From positions 1-35,204 of the forward strand of contig CAZYPH010000010.1 of the NCBI GenBank assembly GCA_964649095.1: DNA of 35,204 nt, read 5' to 3'. The notes below the pieces were generated by a model that saw nothing but the letters and a program-made list of their open reading frames with translations, did no database searches and was not told where the DNA came from. This DNA comes from CAZYPH01 sp964649095. GTDB lineage: Bacteria; Bdellovibrionota; UBA1018; UBA923. Position numbers and translations under genes: made by a program. Shown here in pieces: positions 1 to 9,354 of the stretch; the first letter of the stretch is position 1; every line of letters starts with the position of its first letter.

Positions 1-37
1 AATCTCTCTTAAATACTTGCGTCAAAAGTACGAAAAT

Positions 38-388
38 TTAAAAGCTAGACAAGGTCGTACCTGACTGATTTTGCAAAGAAAGCGTATATTGTTTTTTATT
101 TATATATAAACCAGAATCTAAGTTGAACACACGACTCAGCCGCAAGCTGTATTGAAAATCTAGACCATAACCAAGGCCCATTTTAGTCGTAGGGGTGTAA
201 CTCAAAGCGCCTGTATAACTATAAGATGGTACGGTTAAGCCGAGATTAAGGCCAAACCCGAGACGATGTTTTCGTTGTGCATAACTATCGGTAGACAATA
301 GAATAACGAACACCAGCGTCAAAACAAACGCTAGCCGATATAATATGAAAAAAACGCGATAGTTCGGGGCCTTAATATTCGAATCCAT
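38..388 (-). pseudogene. PorT-like outer-membrane beta-barrel protein, apparently truncated
   Basis: The 116-residue product starts with a hydrophobic signal peptide (cleavage likely after Ala37, SYA|Q). Alternating strands rich in Gly, Tyr and Leu follow, as in the N-terminal third of PorT/OmpW-like small barrels, which usually run to about 200 residues or more. The frame stops with TAA at 38-40, far too early for a barrel. A one-base shift at the T-run just before the stop reads on as KFSYF. This resembles the LNYFEVP strand of the barrel protein at 29606, so a frameshift or a sequencing error is plausible. The left window edge prevents testing this. It lies 35 bp downstream of the HD-GYP gene on the same strand. 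The family call is moderate; the truncation is seen, its cause is inferred. Confidence 0.5.
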
Positions 389-423
389 TCGAATTTTTAG
401 GACGATTCCTTTCGTGATAAACG

Positions 424-1967
424 CTAAGCAGCGACGGCGGTTTTCTCTTCTTCTGGAAATAATTTTAAAATTTGTTGTAACAACTCCGGATCAAAAATCA
501 TCTTTGACGGATCACTCGCCATTTCGTTTCTAAAGTACTCAACAGCCTGACGCGGCGACACTAGTGTTTCTCCCTCACGCACCGTCGTGAGATAATCAAA
601 CTTGTCGGCTAGCGCTAAGATTTGAGCCTCTTTACAAATACGTGTTCCGGCGAACCCCTTCGGGTATCCCGTCCCATTAAAACACTCATGGTGCTGTAAA
701 ATCGCCTTCATGACTTTTTCCGAAACAATCAATTTTCGTTTTTTGATGAGCTCAACCGATAGTTCAGGGTGTTTTTTGTACAACTCTTGTTCTTCAGGCG
801 TGCGCTCTTCTTCTTTTTTGCTAATCACTTCAGGCGGCAATTCGCTTAAGCCCACATCGTGCAACAGCCCTGCTATAGCTAATTCGTCGGGATTGGGCAT
901 ACCAATACCAATCGCAAATAACGCGGCATAGGTAGAAACGTTAGCATGGTGCGAGTAGTTGTTACCAATATCCCCCACACGGGCCATCAGTTGTTCATAC
1001 CAGTCACTGTTCGACGACGACATGATGAATGTTTTTACAATCTCTTGGCAGTCTTTGACCATGTTCTGGCCTTGCTCAAACGTGGCCTCTTGAGAGTTAT
1101 CGATAAATAGATTGCTCATCAAATGGCGAACAGAACTTTCTAATTTTTCTTTTTTTTCCGTAGCACTCAGTGTCGTAGACTGGCCAATCGCCTTAAGACG
1201 GCTGGAAGTATAATCATAAAACTTCTGCATATCTTGCGCTTCGACATAGAGAGAATTCATCTGGTGTGTTTTTAGTTTTTCGATCTGCTTCTGATCGAGC
1301 GGATCTCCACTAGACGAATACTTTAAATATTTTTTATTTGCAGGTAAGAATATCGTGGTATCAAAACCAAGTTGCACACCAGCTTCAAGATCTAAGATTT
1401 TTACCGGTCGAAACGACTTAATTTTTNNNNNNNNNNNNNNNNNNNNNNNNNNNNNNNNNNNNNNNNNNNNNNNNNNNNNNNNNNNNNNNNNNNNNNNNNN
1501 NNNNNNNNNNNNNNNNNNNNNNNNNNTTGCACACCAGCTTCAAGATCTAAGATTTTTACCGGTCGAAACGACTTAATTTTTCCGCTAGAAATTTGCGAGA
1601 GCAAATCGTTAATATTCTTTTTCAATAAATCATTATCGAGAGGCAATAGGTAGGCTTCGCTAAAACCATTTTTGATAAATACTTTGCGATCGTACCCAAC
1701 TTTACTACGACACACATAGTAGATAGGCTGCGTTTGATACTGCATACGTAAGGTTTGTGCAATCTCAACTAGAGTAACACCCTCGGGTGGTTGCCCGCAC
1801 ATAATAATACTAGGAACAGGCTCTAGCGGCTCCATCATCTTTTCAATATCAATGGGGCCATGAATGACATTGCCCTGAGTCACCATGCCATCAACGGTTT
1901 GTCGAACGACGTCGTCTAAACCAAACGTATATACCGTAATGTCTATCTTCTCTTTATCATCTGCCAT
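424..1967 (-). CDS. HD-GYP domain protein with N-terminal receiver-like domain (interrupted by assembly gap)
   Basis: Two open frames on either side of the N-gap are one gene. Removing the Ns and one copy of the duplicated 55-nt flank joins them in frame (...LDLEAGVQ|LGFDTT...), giving about 462 residues from the ATG at 1967. A TTG further upstream at 2036 is less likely. The first ~120 residues look like a receiver-type alpha/beta fold without an obvious phospho-acceptor Asp. A linker typical of HD-GYP proteins follows, then an HD-GYP domain with HDVG, HHECFNGTGYP and the late ADKFDYLT motif. This family hydrolyses cyclic di-GMP. The usual HDxGK lysine is Leu here, so activity is uncertain. 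It follows the RND pump gene by about 118 bp on the same strand. Confidence 0.85.
1372..1581. repeat. Artefactual 55-nt direct repeat flanking the gap
   Basis: Bases 1372-1426 and 1527-1581 are identical over 55 nt and touch the N-run on each side. A length of 55 matches a common assembler k-mer size. The HD-GYP reading frame is restored when one copy and the Ns are removed. It should be treated as two overlapping contig ends, not as a biological repeat. Confidence 0.93.
1427..1526. other. Assembly gap (100 N)
   Basis: Exactly 100 undetermined bases. The flanks carry identical 55-nt sequences, so this is a scaffolding placeholder rather than a real unknown insert. Confidence 0.98.
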
Positions 1968-2085
1968 AAATTGGTTGTTGAGAGAGTTTGTTACAAAAGC
2001 CCACTTCACTTGGCTTTGCACTCTCCACTTCCTCAACCACCCATCGACAGCAGAATACCAATTTATGACTGGGTAAGAACTACCT

Positions 2086-5000
2086 CTAGGTAAACCATTT
2101 CACTAATAGAGCCTTACTGCGTACACGGAAACGATCAATGTAGTCGTATGCAGCCGGCACAACAATTAAGGTCAGCAAAGTGGAACTAATTAACCCACCA
2201 ATTACGGCGATCCCCATACTCACTCTTTGACGAGACGCCTCGTTTAAACCGATCGCCACGGGTATCATGCCGACAATGAGGGCCAGGGTGGTCATTAAGA
2301 TTGGCCTTAACCGCGTGCGTCCTGCCGCCAACATCGCGTCATAACGTGTTTTACCTTCATTCACTAACTGATTGGCATAATCGACTAATAAAATGGAGTT
2401 TTTGGTAGCGATACCCATCAGCATAACGCAACCAATCATTGAGAATAGATCTAACGATTTACCCGTTATCAACAGGGCAAAAAAGGCCCCAACTGCCGCT
2501 AATGGCAACACCAACATAATAGTAAGTGGAATCACAAACGACTCATACAAGCTTGCTAATACGAGGTAGATAAATAAAATACCCAAGCCCATTGCCGTAA
2601 TCATGCTGCCGACCAATTCTTGAAAATTTTCGGCTTGCCCCACAAACGAGTACGACATGCCTGGGGGCAGTTTGATCTCTGAACTCATGATTTTTTTTAT
2701 GTCGGTTATCAAACCGCCCATACCAGGGCCATCGGGCGCAATATCACCCGCTAACTGAATATAACGCCCGCGATCTTGCCTATTGATGTTAGCAGGTCCG
2801 GTTGTTTCATTGGCTTTTGCAACGTTGGCCAAACGGATCAATGAATAGTTAATATTTGGTATATATACGTCATTGAATGTATTTTTCAAATTACGTTGAT
2901 TTTCTTGCAAACGCACCCGAATGTCATATTCAAGGCCCCCTTCACGAAACACGGCTGGAGTATCACCTTCGATCAACGTGCGCAGCTCAAGGCCCATCCC
3001 CGCACTAGAGATACCCAGACGTTCTGCCTTTCGATTATCTAGAATAATCTGCAATTCTGGTTTGCCAGGTTTGTAGCTAATCTCCGGATCTAAAAGCGCC
3101 GGATGGTTTTTAATCTTTTCGAACACTTGTTTTGCAACAACTTCTAACTCCTCTAAATTATTGCCCGTTATGTTGACGTTAAAAGGTCTCTGGCCACCAC
3201 CTACGGCGTCGACGTCTTTTACGACTGGGTTGGCGTAACTAAATTCTTTCAATTGTTCTCGAAGTCGCTCTTTAAACTGTGACGTATTCACAGAGCGTTG
3301 TTTGTGAGGAACCAAATCCACAAAAAAAGTCGCTGTATTGGTAGAAGCATTGCGTCCGCCGATGGCCAAGTACGATAGGTGCACTTCTTTATTTTTACGA
3401 ATCAACTGATCCACTTGATGGGCGACTTCTGACATACGCTGAATACTAGTGCCCGGTGCTAACTCGAGAGAGACAGAAAATTCACCATAATCTTGTGCTG
3501 GTAAAAACGTCTTAGGCACACGCCCGGCGGCTAAGAGACTCACTACAAAAATCACAACGGCAGATAGTAAGACTACTAGGGGTCTCTTTAACGAAAACTT
3601 TAAAACCACTTCGTAGTAATTCTCGAGGCGCACTTGAAACCGTTCAAAAGCGCCTAGTAAACGGTCCATAAATCGCGTCCATATAGACCGATTAGTCTTA
3701 TTCGACGCTGCCGCACCATGTTTACCGGCCATATAGGCCGACAACATAGGCGCCATGGTGAAAGCGTCAAACAATGAGATTAACATGGCAAAACAGATAG
3801 TCAGCCCAAACTCTTTAAAGAATTGCCCAACAACACCTTTTAAAAAGGCGATCGGCCCGAATACCGCAATCACGGTTAACGTCGTCGCTATTACAGCTAG
3901 AGCCACTTCGTTTGTACCGTCTTCTGCAGCTTTTTTAGGGGATATACCTTTTTCTAAATATCTAAAAATATTCTCGCGAACCACAATGGCATCATCAATC
4001 AACAAACCCACAGCTAAACTCATCGCCAAAAGGGTCATAACGTTTACGGTAAAACCCGCTACGGCCATTAGGATAAACGCCCCTAATAGCGAGTTTGGTA
4101 ACGCGACACCGGTAATCAGCGTCGAACGCAAACTCCCTAAAAACAAAAAGACCACTACGATCGTTAAAATAATTCCAATCGTGATCGATTCTTTAACGTC
4201 CATCACGTTTTCACGAATGAACTTAGACTGGTCTTGAACAATTTCTAGTTTTGGTTTGCCCGGCGCACTCTCTAACGTTTCATTGAGTTTTGTAAGTTTA
4301 GCGCGAATCGCATCAACCACGGCAATCGTATTGGCACCCGACTGCCTAAAGATCATAATCGACAGGGCTTGATTGCCGTTTACAAAGGTGCGCGACTTTT
4401 CGTCTTCTAACGATTCCTTCACCACACCCACATCGCGAACCGTGACGGGAACATCGTTACCTAAAAACGATACTACGGTGTCTTCAATTTCTTTAATGGT
4501 TCGAAACTCACCTAACGCACGAAAAACAAGATCGGTGTCTTTTTGAGTAACTTTCCCGACTGGGATATCTTGGCCAGTAGCACGAATCCGGCTCACCACC
4601 TGCGTTGCGGAGATCTCATGCGCTTTAAGTTTATTGCGATCTAACTCGACATGAATTTCACGTTTACGCCCCCCTACGACTTCTACGAGGCCTACCTGTG
4701 GAATTTGTTCGAACTTTGGACGTAGAGACTCATGCGCCAAATCATACAAAGCCCCCGGCGCGAGATCGGCAGTAATCGATAGAATGATAATCGGTTGATC
4801 GGCGGGGTCGACCCTACGAATATTGGGCTCTCGAATATCTTTGGGTAGTTTAGGTTTGGCGCTACTAACTCGATCGCGAATCTGTTGTTCCGCGACTTTC
4901 ACATCAGTCTCTAGGGAGAATTCGGCAATCACCTGACTCAAACCTTCTAGATTCGTCGAACGGACGGTTTTAATACCAGAGATGGTGCTGACTTCTTCTT

Positions 5001-5202
5001 CTAACGGTTTTGAAATTAGCGTTTCAATCTCTTTCGGACCAGCTCCAGGATAGGGTGTGCTCACCACAACAACTGGAAATGAAATATTAGGAAACAAATC
5101 CACTGGCAGCCGTTTTAACGACAAAAAACCGACCACCAACATCGATATAAAGATACAACTAATAAACACAGGTCGTTTAATTGAAAGTGACGCTAAATTC
5201 AT
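2086..5202 (-). CDS. RND efflux pump inner-membrane permease (AcrB/HAE1 type)
   Basis: A 1038-residue proton-driven resistance-nodulation-division permease, full length for the family. It has the N-terminal TM1 followed by the porter domain signature FPNISFPVVVVSTPYPGAGPKE. TM4 carries the paired acidic residues (GLLIDDAIVVREN), and the TM10 lysine lies in GIATKNSILLVDYA, so the proton relay is intact. This points to the drug/lipid (HAE1) rather than the heavy-metal subgroup. The start is supported by AAGGA about 8 nt upstream of the ATG. It lies 19 bp after the TolC-type gene, so the two are probably co-transcribed. No periplasmic adaptor gene lies in the operon or the window. Substrate unknown. 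Confidence 0.95.
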   Translation of the reverse strand: MNLASLSIKRPVFISCIFISMLVVGFLSLKRLPVDLFPNISFPVVVVSTPYPGAGPKEIETLISKPLEEEVSTISGIKTVRSTNLEGLSQVIAEFSLETDVKVAEQQIRDRVSSAKPKLPKDIREPNIRRVDPADQPIIILSITADLAPGALYDLAHESLRPKFEQIPQVGLVEVVGGRKREIHVELDRNKLKAHEISATQVVSRIRATGQDIPVGKVTQKDTDLVFRALGEFRTIKEIEDTVVSFLGNDVPVTVRDVGVVKESLEDEKSRTFVNGNQALSIMIFRQSGANTIAVVDAIRAKLTKLNETLESAPGKPKLEIVQDQSKFIRENVMDVKESITIGIILTIVVVFLFLGSLRSTLITGVALPNSLLGAFILMAVAGFTVNVMTLLAMSLAVGLLIDDAIVVRENIFRYLEKGISPKKAAEDGTNEVALAVIATTLTVIAVFGPIAFLKGVVGQFFKEFGLTICFAMLISLFDAFTMAPMLSAYMAGKHGAAASNKTNRSIWTRFMDRLLGAFERFQVRLENYYEVVLKFSLKRPLVVLLSAVVIFVVSLLAAGRVPKTFLPAQDYGEFSVSLELAPGTSIQRMSEVAHQVDQLIRKNKEVHLSYLAIGGRNASTNTATFFVDLVPHKQRSVNTSQFKERLREQLKEFSYANPVVKDVDAVGGGQRPFNVNITGNNLEELEVVAKQVFEKIKNHPALLDPEISYKPGKPELQIILDNRKAERLGISSAGMGLELRTLIEGDTPAVFREGGLEYDIRVRLQENQRNLKNTFNDVYIPNINYSLIRLANVAKANETTGPANINRQDRGRYIQLAGDIAPDGPGMGGLITDIKKIMSSEIKLPPGMSYSFVGQAENFQELVGSMITAMGLGILFIYLVLASLYESFVIPLTIMLVLPLAAVGAFFALLITGKSLDLFSMIGCVMLMGIATKNSILLVDYANQLVNEGKTRYDAMLAAGRTRLRPILMTTLALIVGMIPVAIGLNEASRQRVSMGIAVIGGLISSTLLTLIVVPAAYDYIDRFRVRSKALLVKWFT

Positions 5203-5221
5203 TTAGTTTTCCTTATATATC

Positions 5222-6703
5222 CTAATCTATATACTTACTGTAGAGACGCGACTGAGAAGCTAACCGTAACACTTCGCCCATCAACTGCAGTCGCCCAAGT
5301 TGACTTGCTGCATAGTCCTGCTCAAACATCAACACCTGATAGGTAGTAGAGCGACCTCGGTTAAAACGCGTACGCTCAAATTCCAACTTTTCTTTTTGAG
5401 TGCGTTCAATCATAACACTCAACTTTAGACGCTCTTTGGCATCGTTAAAACCATCGGTCAATGCACGCCAATCGTTCTGTTCACTTAACAATTTTTGTTG
5501 ATAGCTCTTATCTGCGGCAGCAGCCTTGCGCGCCGCACCGTCTCGAGCATGTTTAAGAGCGTTAAGATCAATAGGCATGTCAAACTGAAGGCCTACACTC
5601 CACACGGGGTACCGCCCATCGCTAACATTTCGCATCGCCTGTGCCGAGTCAGTCGCTCGCCCGACCATCGCATAACGCCCTGACAATTTTAAATCTGGCA
5701 GCAAGGCCGACCTATCAGCCTTGGCTAGCGACTCTTGCGCCTGGGTTTGCGCATAACTACTTTGAACATCAAGGCGCCTAGCCGCTGCCTCAGGCAGAGT
5801 TAAACCCAGAATCGCATCAGGCTCGACTGCGGGCAGTTGGTCTTGGACAACTTCTGATTCTAGCCCACGAGTTACGTTAAAACGGCGCGCCGCTTGCCGT
5901 TCATTCAACTCGGCAGTTTTTAATTCCAACTCACGTAAACGTAGATTGGCAGTAGCTTGAAGTGCATCCGACCGATCGGCTAGGTTTAGCCGTGCGCGCT
6001 CGTTGCTCCATTGTAGAATTTTTTTTGCGCGTTCAAATGAACGCATCTGCACCGATAGGGCTTCACGTGCCAAAACCAGTCCATAATAAGCGGTCTCTGC
6101 CTCAATAATTTTTTGCTGCAAACCGAACTGCGCCATCAATTTTTCGGCTTCGATAGATTTCTCCTGAGCCGCAATTTTTGAACGGATTTCTTGCCCGAAA
6201 GAATTTTTTAATAAACTTTGTGTAATAGCGATTTCGGGAGTGGCATCGAAAAACCGAATCGGATCATTCGCACTACGAATACCATCAATCGGCGGTGGCA
6301 CGGCTAAGAACATACCCACAAACTCCTGCCGCATCAATGTGTAGCCCGCTTTAGCCTCGGCACCAAAATTAGTTAACGCCTGTACCCCTAACGAGTAGTT
6401 TGTAAAAATGCGCCGCTCACCTTGGAACATCGGTAACAACTGAGGGCTTTTGTCGTTCTGATGCCCAAAATTAAAATACAGGTGTGGTGTTGTCAGAAGC
6501 CCTGGTTGATCGGCCGACAATGTTGAAGCTTGTTCTTGAAGTTTAAAACTTCGGACATCGTGGTTACGACCGATGACGTCGCTCAAATAATCTTTTAGGG
6601 TTAGTTCCGCCGCATTTGCGCCTACAAGATTAAATATTGAAAATAAGATATATAAAAAAATTAATGCAGATTTATGAAGATTCAAATTCCGAAATTTTGG
6701 CAT
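5222..6703 (-). CDS. TolC-family outer-membrane efflux channel
   Basis: A 493-residue protein with a signal peptide ending near GANAAE, then the repeated heptad-rich helical pattern of two outer-membrane efflux (OEP) repeats. Examples are helices such as EKSIEAEKLMAQFGLQQKIIEAETAYY, and the second-repeat stretch with ALLPDLKLSGRY. The start ATG is preceded by AGAGG. It sits directly upstream of the RND permease, forming channel plus pump. It would form a trimeric channel through the outer membrane and periplasm. The adaptor that normally bridges channel and pump is not encoded alongside. The family call is firm; the export substrate cannot be read from the sequence. Confidence 0.9.
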   Translation of the reverse strand: MPKFRNLNLHKSALIFLYILFSIFNLVGANAAELTLKDYLSDVIGRNHDVRSFKLQEQASTLSADQPGLLTTPHLYFNFGHQNDKSPQLLPMFQGERRIFTNYSLGVQALTNFGAEAKAGYTLMRQEFVGMFLAVPPPIDGIRSANDPIRFFDATPEIAITQSLLKNSFGQEIRSKIAAQEKSIEAEKLMAQFGLQQKIIEAETAYYGLVLAREALSVQMRSFERAKKILQWSNERARLNLADRSDALQATANLRLRELELKTAELNERQAARRFNVTRGLESEVVQDQLPAVEPDAILGLTLPEAAARRLDVQSSYAQTQAQESLAKADRSALLPDLKLSGRYAMVGRATDSAQAMRNVSDGRYPVWSVGLQFDMPIDLNALKHARDGAARKAAAADKSYQQKLLSEQNDWRALTDGFNDAKERLKLSVMIERTQKEKLEFERTRFNRGRSTTYQVLMFEQDYAASQLGRLQLMGEVLRLASQSRLYSKYID

Positions 6704-6790
6704 GCCTCTAGTTATAGCGCCGATTATTAAATGAATCTAGTTGATTTAAGTGGTCTGAAGCCCCATCCAATTAATCTAACGCACACCAGC

Positions 6791-6828
6791 AAAAAAAAGC
6801 CCCTGTGTTTTTAGACAAACACAGGGGC
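6791..6828 (-). terminator. Intrinsic terminator of the PuuD-like gene
   Basis: A perfect 12-bp inverted repeat (6799-6810 with 6817-6828, 6-nt loop) that on the minus strand is followed by eight T. It lies 36 bp after the stop of the 6865-7563 gene and ends that transcript before the tolC promoter region. Confidence 0.9.
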
Positions 6829-6864
6829 CCGTATAGAACTCAGTGTACTTTCTAAAACGAAAGT

Positions 6865-7563
6865 CTACTTTGTTAAGACCTCCAGTAAAACATAAGTCAA
6901 TACCGTCAATGCTAAACCAAAGTGGATAACACCTTTGACCGTTGCCATAGGCCCCACTTTGCCTTTAACGGCATTAAACTCAATCAGACCAATTAAAACA
7001 CTGAAGACGGCAAAAAATGGCACCAAGTTCTCAGTAGTCACGGCCACACCCAAATGCGGTGCGCCCAACATTAAAAATAACATGGGCATCGAAAACAGAA
7101 CATTAGTACGCGAAGCCACTAAAGCGCGTGCACCAAGAGCTGCCACCTCAGGATTAGCTGGTTTTCCAGCCGCCGTATCGATTGCATTTTGAATAATCAC
7201 TTTCTGCGCAGGCCAAATAATCAGCCAAACGTTCAAGAACATCAAAGTCGCGTACGTCATACCGACTGCAATGATTAGACCGCGACTTGTACTAAAATAA
7301 CCTGGTATGGTGCCGGCTAAGTGCCCCACCAACAAAAGGCCTGTGATGAAGGTCGCCATTGCCCCCCAACGAAACCACCAAAGAACTGTAGGCACCAGCT
7401 TTTGAATGACATTCGATTTTGTGGCTGCATCCGTACCGTTTAGAAACCCACCCTGACAGAAGTTAAGATAGTATAGATGACCGATCCAAACGATCCCTGA
7501 CAACACATGCAAATAACGCAATACGAAATTACCGCCATCCGCGGAAAATAGTGCAAAATCCAT
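6865..7563 (-). CDS. Urate hydroxylase PuuD-like (urate oxidase N-terminal domain) membrane protein
   Basis: A 232-residue integral membrane protein of roughly seven helices. The first helix pattern FVLRYLHVLSGIVWIGHLYYLNF, with its spaced His residues, is typical of the Urate_ox_N/PuuD family. The family's C-terminal cytochrome c domain (CxxCH), seen in some PuuD proteins, is absent. Urate oxidation therefore cannot be claimed; a redox-linked membrane protein is the safe reading. I chose the ATG at 7563 because AGGAG lies 7-8 nt upstream; a longer frame to 7593 would start before this ribosome site. It is monocistronic, with its own terminator, and divergent from the phosphate genes. Confidence 0.7.
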   Translation of the reverse strand: MDFALFSADGGNFVLRYLHVLSGIVWIGHLYYLNFCQGGFLNGTDAATKSNVIQKLVPTVLWWFRWGAMATFITGLLLVGHLAGTIPGYFSTSRGLIIAVGMTYATLMFLNVWLIIWPAQKVIIQNAIDTAAGKPANPEVAALGARALVASRTNVLFSMPMLFLMLGAPHLGVAVTTENLVPFFAVFSVLIGLIEFNAVKGKVGPMATVKGVIHFGLALTVLTYVLLEVLTK

Positions 7564-7667
7564 TCTTTTATCTCCTTTTTTTGTTTTGACCAAAATTATG
7601 CATAATTCTTTACAATAGCAATTCTTCTCAATTGACCGACGCAGAAAGATCGATCATTCCAAATACT

Positions 7668-8315
7668 ATGCTAAATCTAATCGCAAAATTATTTCCCAAC
7701 GAAGAGAATTTTTTTGAGCAGTTTTCAAAGAGTGCGGCGCTAAGTTTTAAAGGTGCCACTCGATTGCTGCAGATGCTTGAGGAGATCCGTGAGAAGGCCC
7801 CCGATGCGTTAAGATTGGCCGCTGAAATTAAAACCATTGAGCACGACGCCGACATGGTGACACACCAAACCGTAGAATGGCTGCACAAAACGTTTATTAC
7901 ACCAATCGATCGTGAAGATATCCATAAACTCATCAGCACTCTAGATGATGTGATGGATCTAATCGAGGCGGCATCGGAGCGTATCGTACTCTATCGAATC
8001 GATTACGTGCCGGACCACGCCATCAAACTCACACAAAATGTTATTCAGGCTACAAAAGTTGTCGAACGCCTTACGTTGAGTCTCAAAAACTTGAAAGAGA
8101 TTGAGGTCATAAAAGCCCAGTGTGTAGAAATTAATAAACTAGAGAACGAAAGCGATCATTTGTTACGGACAGCGATTGCCGATTTGTTTGATCATGAAAC
8201 CGATCTCAAACGGCTAATTAAACTGAAAGAGCTTTATGAATTGTTAGAGTCAGTAACCGATCGTTGTGAAGACGTAGCGAACCTTATTGAAGGTATCATG
8301 TTAGAGTACGCGTGA
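7668..8315 (+). CDS. PhoU-like DUF47 phosphate-transport accessory protein
   Basis: A 215-residue all-helical protein of the DUF47/PhoU-like family, with the characteristic ENFFEQF opening, the IEHDAD and LDDVMDLIE motifs and a later KLENESDHLLR repeat. These acidic patches bind metal clusters in the family. The proteins sit beside PiT permeases and are thought to modulate phosphate uptake. The ATG at 7668 is chosen over an upstream TTG at 7632 because family members start with a short MLNLIAKLFP-like segment. The ribosome site is weak. The PiT gene follows 49 bp downstream on the same strand, so a two-gene operon is likely. Confidence 0.9.
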   Translation: MLNLIAKLFPNEENFFEQFSKSAALSFKGATRLLQMLEEIREKAPDALRLAAEIKTIEHDADMVTHQTVEWLHKTFITPIDREDIHKLISTLDDVMDLIEAASERIVLYRIDYVPDHAIKLTQNVIQATKVVERLTLSLKNLKEIEVIKAQCVEINKLENESDHLLRTAIADLFDHETDLKRLIKLKELYELLESVTDRCEDVANLIEGIMLEYA

Positions 8316-8364
8316 ATCGTTCATCGAATTCTTCGACTAGCCATAATCGAAAAGGCATACCCCC

Positions 8365-9354
8365 ATGTTAGATAGCATTTATTATATATATATTATCGTT
8401 GCCCTTGCTCTTATATTCGATTTTATTAATGGCTTTCATGACGCAGCCAACTCGATCGCTACAATAGTTTCGACGCGAGTCTTAAAACCACAGACCGCCG
8501 TGGCTTTAGCCGCATTTTTTAACTTTATCGCGTTTCTACTATTTGATCTGCACGTTGCGAATACCGTCGGCAAGGGCATTGTGTCGCCTAGTGTGATTGA
8601 TCCGAACGTGATTTTTGCAGCACTTATGGGCGCCATATTTTGGAATTTGTTTACGTGGTACTTTGGTATTCCATCGTCGTCGTCACACGCTCTAATTGGC
8701 GGGGTCGCCGGTGCGGGCGTTTCAAAGGCGGGCTTTGCTGTACTCAATCAAGCGGGACTCACAAAAATTGGACTCTCGATTGTGTTGTCGCCCTTGTTGG
8801 GTGCTCTGTTGGGCTATCTTTTGATGGTCATCGTGAACATTGTATTCTTTCGTATGGCCCCGCGAAAAGTAGATAAATATTTTCGTCATTTTCAGCTTCT
8901 CTCCGCGTCGCTCTATAGTTTGGGCCATGGTGGAAACGATGCTCAGAAAACAATGGGCATTATTGCCGTCTTGTTGTTCACTACGGGCCATTTAGGTGAC
9001 CACTTCCACGTTCCACTTTGGATTGTACTGACCTGCCATATTGCGATGGGACTCGGCACACTCATGGGCGGTTGGCGCATTGTAAAAACGATGGGCATGA
9101 AAATCAGTAAACTAAAACCTGTAGGGGGTTTCTGTGCCGAAACCGCTGGAGCGAGTGTTTTATTTTTAGCAACCGGACTTGGCATTCCCGTTTCAACAAC
9201 TCACACCATTACAGGATCGATTGTCGGCGTGGGCTCTGTGCAGAGACTTTCAGCCGTGCGTTGGGGCGTAGCGGCTCGAATTGTGTGGGCTTGGTTTTTT
9301 ACGGTTCCAGCAGCTTTTTTGGTGTCTTATTTATCGTACCAATTGGTTTCTTAA
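8365..9354 (+). CDS. pit: PiT-family low-affinity inorganic phosphate transporter
   Basis: A 329-residue inner-membrane permease of the PiT family, which symports phosphate (as metal phosphate) with protons or sodium. The two inverted halves each carry the family motif: FHDAANSIAT near residue 25 and HGGNDAQKTMG near residue 195. Each is followed by a conserved PSSSSHALIGG or PVSTTHTITGS loop. About ten transmembrane segments can be seen. The start ATG is preceded by AAAAGG. It is paired with the DUF47 gene upstream. Its last 56 bp overlap the 3' end of the convergent lipB gene. Confidence 0.93.
   Translation: MLDSIYYIYIIVALALIFDFINGFHDAANSIATIVSTRVLKPQTAVALAAFFNFIAFLLFDLHVANTVGKGIVSPSVIDPNVIFAALMGAIFWNLFTWYFGIPSSSSHALIGGVAGAGVSKAGFAVLNQAGLTKIGLSIVLSPLLGALLGYLLMVIVNIVFFRMAPRKVDKYFRHFQLLSASLYSLGHGGNDAQKTMGIIAVLLFTTGHLGDHFHVPLWIVLTCHIAMGLGTLMGGWRIVKTMGMKISKLKPVGGFCAETAGASVLFLATGLGIPVSTTHTITGSIVGVGSVQRLSAVRWGVAARIVWAWFFTVPAAFLVSYLSYQLVS

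Noticed and set aside
3755..4237. 160-codon plus-strand open frame inside the RND gene
   Set aside because: It is antisense to the well-conserved RND permease and has no ribosome site or recognisable product.
8640..9185. Open frames antisense or out of frame within pit
   Set aside because: Shadows of the PiT gene with no start signals.
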